From positions 1 to 11,655 of the forward strand of contig CALITN010000171.1 of NCBI GenBank assembly GCA_938041595.1: a stretch of 11,655 nucleotides of DNA, written 5' to 3'. This document shows, one piece after another, positions 6,789-11,655 of this stretch. Below the pieces are notes generated by a model, which saw only the letters and a program-made list of their open reading frames with translations, had not been told where the DNA came from and searched no databases. This DNA is from an uncultured Flavobacteriaceae bacterium (GTDB taxonomy: Bacteria > Bacteroidota > Bacteroidia > Flavobacteriales > Flavobacteriaceae). Numbering within the stretch: position 1 is the first letter of the stretch; every line of letters begins with the position of its first letter. Position numbers and translations under genes: made by a program.

Positions 6789-8456
6789 ATGACCCGAAGC
6801 TTATATTCCTGGCTTTTGATAGCCATTGTCGTGAGTTGCCACACTCCCAAACAAACACCACAATCCGCTGTAGTCTCAGCCCGTGCCGAGGCCTCACAAA
6901 TTGGTATTGACATTCTCAAAAAAGGCGGCAACGCTTTTGATGCGATGATCGCGACCCACCTTGCCTTGAGTGTTTGTTATCCCAATGCAGGGAATATTGG
7001 TGGCGGTGGTTTTTTGGTGTACCGCAAAGCAGATGGAACCATTGGAAGTTTAGACTATCGCGAAAAAGCGCCAGCTTCTGCAGATCGGGACATGTATTTG
7101 GATACTGCAGGCAACGTGATTCCTGACAAAAGCACCCTGGGAGGTTTAGCCGTGGGAGTTCCAGGCAGTGTAGCAGGTTTGACAGCCATTCATGAAAAGT
7201 TAGGGTCGCTTCCTTTTAAAGACCTCGTACAACCGGCTATTGAGCTTGCAGAAAACGGGTATGTAGTTACTGAAAAACAAGCCCGAAGTTTCTCAAGTAA
7301 AAGAGAGCAGTTCATTCATATCAATGGAAAAGAAACACGTTATGCCTTTCCCTATCAAGTAGGAGATACGGTTTTCAATCCTGAACTTGCGGGTGCTTTA
7401 AAACGCATTCAAGCCCATGGAAGATCCGGTTTTTATCAAGGTGAAACAGCCGACCAAATCGTGGCAAAAGTGAGCGCTACAGGTGGAATTATCACTCATG
7501 ATGATTTAAAGAATTACCAAGCTGTTTGGCGAGATCCACTGCGCTTTTCCTATAAGGACTTATCCTTAATCTCCATGGCACCCCCCTCTAGTGGTGGTGT
7601 TTGCTTAGCGCAAATGATGGGTATGATTGAAGCGTACGATATTAAACAATACGGACATAATTCCCCCGAAGCAATGCAAGTCATGATCGAAGCCGAACGC
7701 CGCTCCTATGCTGACCGAAGTGAGTTTTTGGGCGATCCTGACTTTGTTTCCATTCCGGTTGATAGTCTTATGGACAAAGGCTACTTACAAAAGCGTATGT
7801 TGGATTTTAGTTGGGATCAAGCCACTTTGTCCTCAGCCATCAAACCTGGTGGAATTGTGTGGAATGAAAGCGATGAAACCACTCACTATTCCATCTTAGA
7901 CAAAGACGGTAATGCTGTTTCCGTAACTACTACGCTCAACGGGAGTTACGGATCCAAAGTGTATGTTGAAGGTAGCGGTTTTTTCCTCAACAATGAAATG
8001 GATGATTTTAGCAGCAAACCGGGCACTCCCAATATGTTTGGCTTGGTAGGAAGTAAAGCCAATGCCATTGCCCCAGGAAAACGAATGCTGAGTTCTATGA
8101 CACCAACCATTGTGGAAAAGAATGGTAAGTTATGGATGATTGTGGGTACGCCAGGAGGTTCTACCATTATCACCTCCGTATTTCAAACTATTTTAAACGC
8201 CTATGAATTTGGAATGGAGATGCAAGCAGCTGTAGAAGCTCCACGTTTCCATCATCAGTGGTTGCCGGATGTTGTTGTGTTAGAACCCAATCAATTTACC
8301 CAAGACCAGATCCAGCCCTTACAAGAAAAAAACTATACAATCGAAGAAAAATTAACGCGAATTATTGGCCGAGTAGATGCCATCATGATCGCGGAAGAGG
8401 GTGCCATTAGCACAGGTGCAGATCCTCGAGGAGATGATGCCGCTGCTGTCTGGTAG
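6789..8456 (+). CDS. ggt: Gamma-glutamyltransferase, lipoprotein precursor
   Basis: A 555-residue N-terminal-nucleophile hydrolase that cleaves the gamma-glutamyl bond of glutathione and similar compounds and hydrolyses or transfers the glutamyl group. The signal peptide ends in a lipobox (VVSC, Cys17), so the enzyme should be lipid-anchored outside the cytoplasm rather than free in the periplasm. Conserved parts are GGNAFDA (46-52), NIGGGGFLVY (69-78), DYREKAP (89-95, Arg91 equivalent to the glutamyl-carboxylate-binding Arg), the self-cleavage site before Thr364 in ETTHYS, NNEMDDF (401-407), the SS pair at 435-436 and the oxyanion GG at 456-457 in GTPGGS. Autocleavage would give a large chain of about 350 residues after signal removal and a small chain of 192. 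The stretch between NNEMDDF and LSSMTP is long enough for the lid loop of E. coli-type enzymes. The nucleophile and its surroundings are intact. No Shine-Dalgarno is visible. Confidence 0.95.
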   Translation: MTRSLYSWLLIAIVVSCHTPKQTPQSAVVSARAEASQIGIDILKKGGNAFDAMIATHLALSVCYPNAGNIGGGGFLVYRKADGTIGSLDYREKAPASADRDMYLDTAGNVIPDKSTLGGLAVGVPGSVAGLTAIHEKLGSLPFKDLVQPAIELAENGYVVTEKQARSFSSKREQFIHINGKETRYAFPYQVGDTVFNPELAGALKRIQAHGRSGFYQGETADQIVAKVSATGGIITHDDLKNYQAVWRDPLRFSYKDLSLISMAPPSSGGVCLAQMMGMIEAYDIKQYGHNSPEAMQVMIEAERRSYADRSEFLGDPDFVSIPVDSLMDKGYLQKRMLDFSWDQATLSSAIKPGGIVWNESDETTHYSILDKDGNAVSVTTTLNGSYGSKVYVEGSGFFLNNEMDDFSSKPGTPNMFGLVGSKANAIAPGKRMLSSMTPTIVEKNGKLWMIVGTPGGSTIITSVFQTILNAYEFGMEMQAAVEAPRFHHQWLPDVVVLEPNQFTQDQIQPLQEKNYTIEEKLTRIIGRVDAIMIAEEGAISTGADPRGDDAAAVW

Positions 8457-8471
8457 GTGAAAAACAAAAAG

Positions 8472-8508
8472 GTGTAGCGCAGTTATTCGTGCTGAAAACA
8501 CTATTTTT
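8472..8508 (+). terminator. Possible bulged hairpin plus T-run after ggt
   Basis: GTGT-AGCGC (8472-8480) can pair with GTGCT (8489-8493) and ACAC (8498-8501) around an 8-base loop, with one G:T pair and a 4-base bulge (GAAA) on the 3' side. TATTTTT follows directly. The position between ggt and uvrA suits a Rho-independent terminator, but the bulge and the short stems make it weak, and the T-run overlaps a possible uvrA -7 box. Confidence 0.3.
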
Positions 8509-8509
8509 A
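8502..8509 (+). promoter_or_regulatory. Weak -7-like box ahead of uvrA
   Basis: TATTTTTA differs from TAnnTTTG only in its last base and ends 8 bases before the uvrA ATG at 8518. No TTTG is seen 19 bases upstream. The 61-base gap after ggt leaves room for a separate uvrA promoter. No LexA-like operator is recognisable. Confidence 0.22.
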
Positions 8510-8517
8510 CCGGGTTT

Positions 8518-11361
8518 ATGAATGAGGAAAAGGATTTAATTGAAGTACAGGGAGCTCGTGTTCACAATCTGAAAAATATAGACGTAGCCATCCCACGAGA
8601 AAAGCTAGTGGTAATCACTGGTTTATCAGGGAGCGGCAAGTCATCACTGGCTTTTGAAACCATCTATGCAGAGGGACAACGGCGCTACATGGAAACATTT
8701 TCTGCCTATGTACGCCAGTTTCTAGGAAATCTAGAACGCCCCGATGTTGATAAAATTGATGGTCTTTCCCCTGTCATTGCTATAGAACAAAAAACAACTT
8801 CTCGCAGTCCCCGATCTACTGTAGGGACCATCACAGAACTTTATGACTACCTCAGACTTCTGTATGCCCGAATTGGAACCGCCTATAGTTATACCACCCA
8901 AAAAAAAATGGTTAGCTATACTGACGCCCAAATCCTTTCCTTGATTCAAAAAGAATTTGAAGGCAAGAAGATTGCGCTTCTAGCCCCTATCGTGAAATCT
9001 CGTAAAGGACACTATCGCGAACTTTTTGAAAACTTAATCAAACAAGGTTTTATTCGTGCCCGCGTGGATGGTCAGATAGTCAATTTGAGCCCAGGGATGA
9101 AAGTCGACCGTTATAAGACTCACGATATTGAGTTGGTTGTCGATCGAATCAAAATGGAAGCCACGGCCAACATTGAAAAACGGTTGGAAGATTCGGTGGC
9201 TACAGCTATGGAATTTGGTGAGGACACCCTATTGATTATTGATCTTGACTCCGACAAGCAGCGTTATTTTAGCCGTAACCTAATGTGCCCAGAGTCAGGA
9301 CTTTCCTATCCTAAACCCGAGCCCAATACTTTTTCCTTTAACTCTCCCAAAGGGATGTGTCCGGATTGCAAAGGCCTTGGTGTTCAGCAAGTACTCAATC
9401 CGGATAAAATCATACCAGACCGTTCCGTTTCTATCAACAATGGTGGTATCGTACCGCTCGGAGAGCGTAAAAGCAATTGGGCCTTCAAGCAAATGGATGT
9501 TATTGCAAAATGTTATGAGTTTTCGCTAAACGATCCCATTTCTAAAATCCCAGGGGCTGCCCTGCAAATCCTCCTCAAAGGAGGTAAGGAGAAATTTGCC
9601 ATTCCCTCAAAGTCCTTAGGGATTACCCGAGATTATAAAATTGATTACGAAGGCATTGAAAACTTTATTCAATACCAATACCGCAATAGTGAATCCACGG
9701 GAATAAAGCGTTGGGCACATGCGTTTATGGATGAAAAAAGCTGTTCCACCTGCCAAGGCAATCGGTTGAAAAAAGAAGCGCAATACTTTAAAATCGACGA
9801 TCTAAATATTGGGGATTTGTCCAGCATGGATCTTGTCGACCTGTTTGAATGGTTTGACACGCTCCCTGCCAAGCTCTCCGAAAATGAAAATAAAATAGCC
9901 TCCGAGCTGCTAAAAGAACTCAAGACCCGAATCCGTTTTCTTTTGGATGTAGGGCTCAATTATTTGACGCTCAATCGCTCCTCCCGGTCGCTTTCGGGCG
10001 GTGAAGCCCAACGTATTCGTTTGGCTACACAAATCGGCTCTCAATTAGTGGGTGTTCTCTACATACTTGATGAGCCCAGTATTGGTCTTCACCAAAGAGA
10101 CAATCAACGTTTAATCAAGTCCTTGGAATCGCTTCGAGACTTAGGGAATTCTGTGATTGTTGTGGAACACGATAAAGATATGATTTTGCGCTCCGATCAT
10201 GTTATTGATATGGGGCCTCATGCTGGAAAAAACGGCGGGGAAATTATTTCCGAGGGGCCGCCCCAAGAACTCAGTAATCTGGATACGCTCACGGCAGCAT
10301 ATCTAACTCACCAAAAGGAAATACCGATTCCTAAAAAGCGTCGCAAAGGCAACGGCAAGAAAATAACCCTGAAAGGTTGCCGAGGAAATAACCTAAAGGC
10401 AATAACAGTAGATTTTCCTCTTGGAAAAATGATCGGTATCACGGGTGTTTCGGGTAGTGGTAAATCCACGTTGGTTAATGAAACACTCTATCCAATCTTA
10501 AATGCCCATTACTTCAACGGTGTCAAAGAGCCTTTGGATTATGACTCCATTTCGGGATTACAGCATTTGGATAAAGTAGTGGATATCAATCAAAGTCCAA
10601 TTGGACGGACTCCCCGAAGTAACCCTGCTACCTACACCGGTGTGTTCAGTGAAATTAGAACCTTATTCACCAAAACCCCTGAAGCACAAATTCGAGGTTA
10701 CAAGCCCGGTCGTTTCAGCTTTAATGTCAAAGGGGGGCGCTGTGAGACCTGCCAAGGCGGTGGCATGCGTGTTATTGAAATGAACTTTCTTCCCGATGTG
10801 TATATCGAATGTGAAGATTGTCAGGGGAAACGTTTCAATCGAGAAACACTAGAGATTCGCTATCGCGGAAAGTCCATTGCCGATGTATTGGAAATGACAA
10901 TAAACGAGGCCGTTGCTTTTTTCGAACCCATTCCCAAGATATATAAAAAACTCAAAACCATACAAGAGGTAGGACTGGGATATATTGCCCTTGGCCAGTC
11001 CTCTACTACCCTATCCGGAGGAGAGGCACAGCGCATCAAATTAGCCTCAGAGCTTTCCAAGCGCGATACGGGTAACACCATTTATATATTGGATGAACCC
11101 ACCACAGGACTTCATTTTGAAGACATCCGAGTACTTATGGAAATGCTCAACCGTTTGGTTGACAAAGGCAACACCGTTTTGATTATTGAACACAACCTTG
11201 ACGTCATCAAACAAGTGGACTATGTTATTGACATCGGCCCTGAAGGTGGAAAAGGCGGCGGAGAGCTCATCGGACAAGGTACTCCAGAAGAATTGATCCA
11301 GCTTAAAAATAGTTATACGGCTGAATACCTCGCCAAAGAATTTGAACATCAAACCCTATAA
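8518..11361 (+). CDS. uvrA: Excinuclease ABC subunit A
   Basis: Damage-recognition ATPase of nucleotide excision repair, which works as a dimer and loads UvrB at lesions. The protein has 947 residues, close to the 940 of E. coli. ATPase domain I has Walker A GLSGSGKSS (35-43), signature LSGGE (492-496) and Walker B ending LDEPS (Asp518, Glu519). Domain II has GVSGSGKST (643-651), LSGGE (832-836) and LDEPT (Asp859, Glu860). The C-terminal zinc module is complete (Cys742, 745, 765, 768) with the glycine-rich GGGMRV beside it. A CSTC pair (409, 412) lies in the middle region. In the N-terminal zinc module Cys257, Cys281 and Cys284 are present, but the second ligand position is Ser260 (CPESG), so only three of four cysteines remain. 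The start fits the family N-terminus (IEVQGARVHNLKNIDV). The next gene begins 2 bases after the stop. Confidence 0.98.
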   Translation: MNEEKDLIEVQGARVHNLKNIDVAIPREKLVVITGLSGSGKSSLAFETIYAEGQRRYMETFSAYVRQFLGNLERPDVDKIDGLSPVIAIEQKTTSRSPRSTVGTITELYDYLRLLYARIGTAYSYTTQKKMVSYTDAQILSLIQKEFEGKKIALLAPIVKSRKGHYRELFENLIKQGFIRARVDGQIVNLSPGMKVDRYKTHDIELVVDRIKMEATANIEKRLEDSVATAMEFGEDTLLIIDLDSDKQRYFSRNLMCPESGLSYPKPEPNTFSFNSPKGMCPDCKGLGVQQVLNPDKIIPDRSVSINNGGIVPLGERKSNWAFKQMDVIAKCYEFSLNDPISKIPGAALQILLKGGKEKFAIPSKSLGITRDYKIDYEGIENFIQYQYRNSESTGIKRWAHAFMDEKSCSTCQGNRLKKEAQYFKIDDLNIGDLSSMDLVDLFEWFDTLPAKLSENENKIASELLKELKTRIRFLLDVGLNYLTLNRSSRSLSGGEAQRIRLATQIGSQLVGVLYILDEPSIGLHQRDNQRLIKSLESLRDLGNSVIVVEHDKDMILRSDHVIDMGPHAGKNGGEIISEGPPQELSNLDTLTAAYLTHQKEIPIPKKRRKGNGKKITLKGCRGNNLKAITVDFPLGKMIGITGVSGSGKSTLVNETLYPILNAHYFNGVKEPLDYDSISGLQHLDKVVDINQSPIGRTPRSNPATYTGVFSEIRTLFTKTPEAQIRGYKPGRFSFNVKGGRCETCQGGGMRVIEMNFLPDVYIECEDCQGKRFNRETLEIRYRGKSIADVLEMTINEAVAFFEPIPKIYKKLKTIQEVGLGYIALGQSSTTLSGGEAQRIKLASELSKRDTGNTIYILDEPTTGLHFEDIRVLMEMLNRLVDKGNTVLIIEHNLDVIKQVDYVIDIGPEGGKGGGELIGQGTPEELIQLKNSYTAEYLAKEFEHQTL

Positions 11362-11363
11362 AA

Positions 11364-11655
11364 ATGCCATCCAACCAAAACCCTCAAAAAAACTGGAGTG
11401 CTGTTAAAGCAAATGATTCCTGGGCCTTGTTTAAAATCATGAGTGAGTTTGTAGAAGGCTACGAACGTTTAGGTGCTATTGGGCCTTGCGTTTCCATTTT
11501 TGGATCGGCGCGAACTCCAGTGGATCATCCTACCTATGCCTTAACTCGCGACATTGCTTATGCCATTTCAAAGCATGGTTATGGGATCCTCTCTGGCGGT
11601 GGTCCTGGGGTAATGGAAGCTGCCAACCTGGGAGCACAACAAGCCAACGGAATTT
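11364..11655 (+). CDS. LOG-family (TIGR00730) phosphoribohydrolase-like protein, partial
   Basis: The first 97 residues of a Rossmann-fold protein of the LOG / 'lysine decarboxylase-like' family, cut by the right edge. Characterised members hydrolyse nucleoside 5'-monophosphates, including cytokinin ribotides, to base and ribose 5-phosphate. Visible features are a helical N-terminus with the stretch SWALFKIMSEFVEGYERL, a first beta strand VSIFGSART (43-51), a Rossmann-type helix, and YGILSGGGPGVMEAAN (73-88), the first conserved glycine-rich motif of the family. The second motif (PGGxGTxxE), which carries the catalytic Glu, would lie outside the window. The N-terminal extension before the first strand suggests the longer bacterial subtype of about 220-240 residues. 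The ATG at 11364 comes 2 bases after the uvrA stop, so translational coupling with uvrA is likely. No Shine-Dalgarno is seen, only A-rich sequence. Confidence 0.88.
   Translation, partial: MPSNQNPQKNWSAVKANDSWALFKIMSEFVEGYERLGAIGPCVSIFGSARTPVDHPTYALTRDIAYAISKHGYGILSGGGPGVMEAANLGAQQANGI

Noticed and set aside
6560..6931. Minus-strand open frame of 123 codons spanning the acpH/ggt junction
   Set aside because: Antisense to two well-supported genes, with no recognisable domain and no promoter or start signal.
1..11655. CRISPR arrays, transposon ends, tRNA/rRNA genes, phage or defence modules
   Set aside because: No regularly spaced repeats, terminal inverted repeats, tRNA-like folds or defence-type proteins were seen on either strand; every long stretch is explained by housekeeping genes.

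Overview
The window is ordinary chromosomal DNA, most likely from a member of the Bacteroidota; a flavobacterium-like lineage is possible, but that finer placement is a guess. Four lines of evidence agree. Start codons lack a Shine-Dalgarno sequence. The octamer TAnnTTTG, the Bacteroidota sigma-A -7 element, lies just upstream of four starts. The protein types are typical of the phylum: a TlpA-like lipoprotein thioredoxin with a DUF4369-like N-terminus, the GlmM starting MTLIKSISGIRGTIGG, and a UvrA lacking one Cys of its first zinc module. Base composition is moderate and looks uniform. I saw no mobile element, CRISPR array, tRNA or rRNA, and no gene-free stretch longer than about 125 bases.

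Layout, left to right. A sodium:dicarboxylate symporter (minus strand, cut by the left edge) lies 40 bases behind aroC (minus strand, chorismate synthase). A 120-base divergent promoter region separates aroC from a plus-strand TlpA/ResA-like thioredoxin lipoprotein. That gene ends 2 bases from the end of a minus-strand rhomboid protease. The rhomboid diverges from a plus-strand LpxL/HtrB-type acyltransferase across about 50 bases holding two opposed promoters. The acyltransferase runs tail to tail into glmM (minus strand, phosphohexose mutase) with a 17-base overlap. From about 6160 to the right edge all genes are on the plus strand: acpH (ACP phosphodiesterase), ggt (lipoprotein gamma-glutamyltransferase), uvrA (excision repair) and the beginning of a LOG-family nucleoside-monophosphate phosphoribohydrolase.

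The genes do not form one pathway. Several serve the cell envelope: the acyltransferase (lipid A or another acylated lipid), GlmM (amino-sugar supply for peptidoglycan and lipid A), the surface or periplasmic thioredoxin and GGT lipoproteins, and the rhomboid. AroC, AcpH and UvrA are housekeeping enzymes. I found no convincing undescribed system. The points worth a second look concern gene starts and promoters: very short or absent mRNA leaders, a 16-base promoter-core match (one mismatch) between aroC and the acyltransferase, two promoters facing each other in the rhomboid/acyltransferase gap, and the missing zinc ligand in UvrA.
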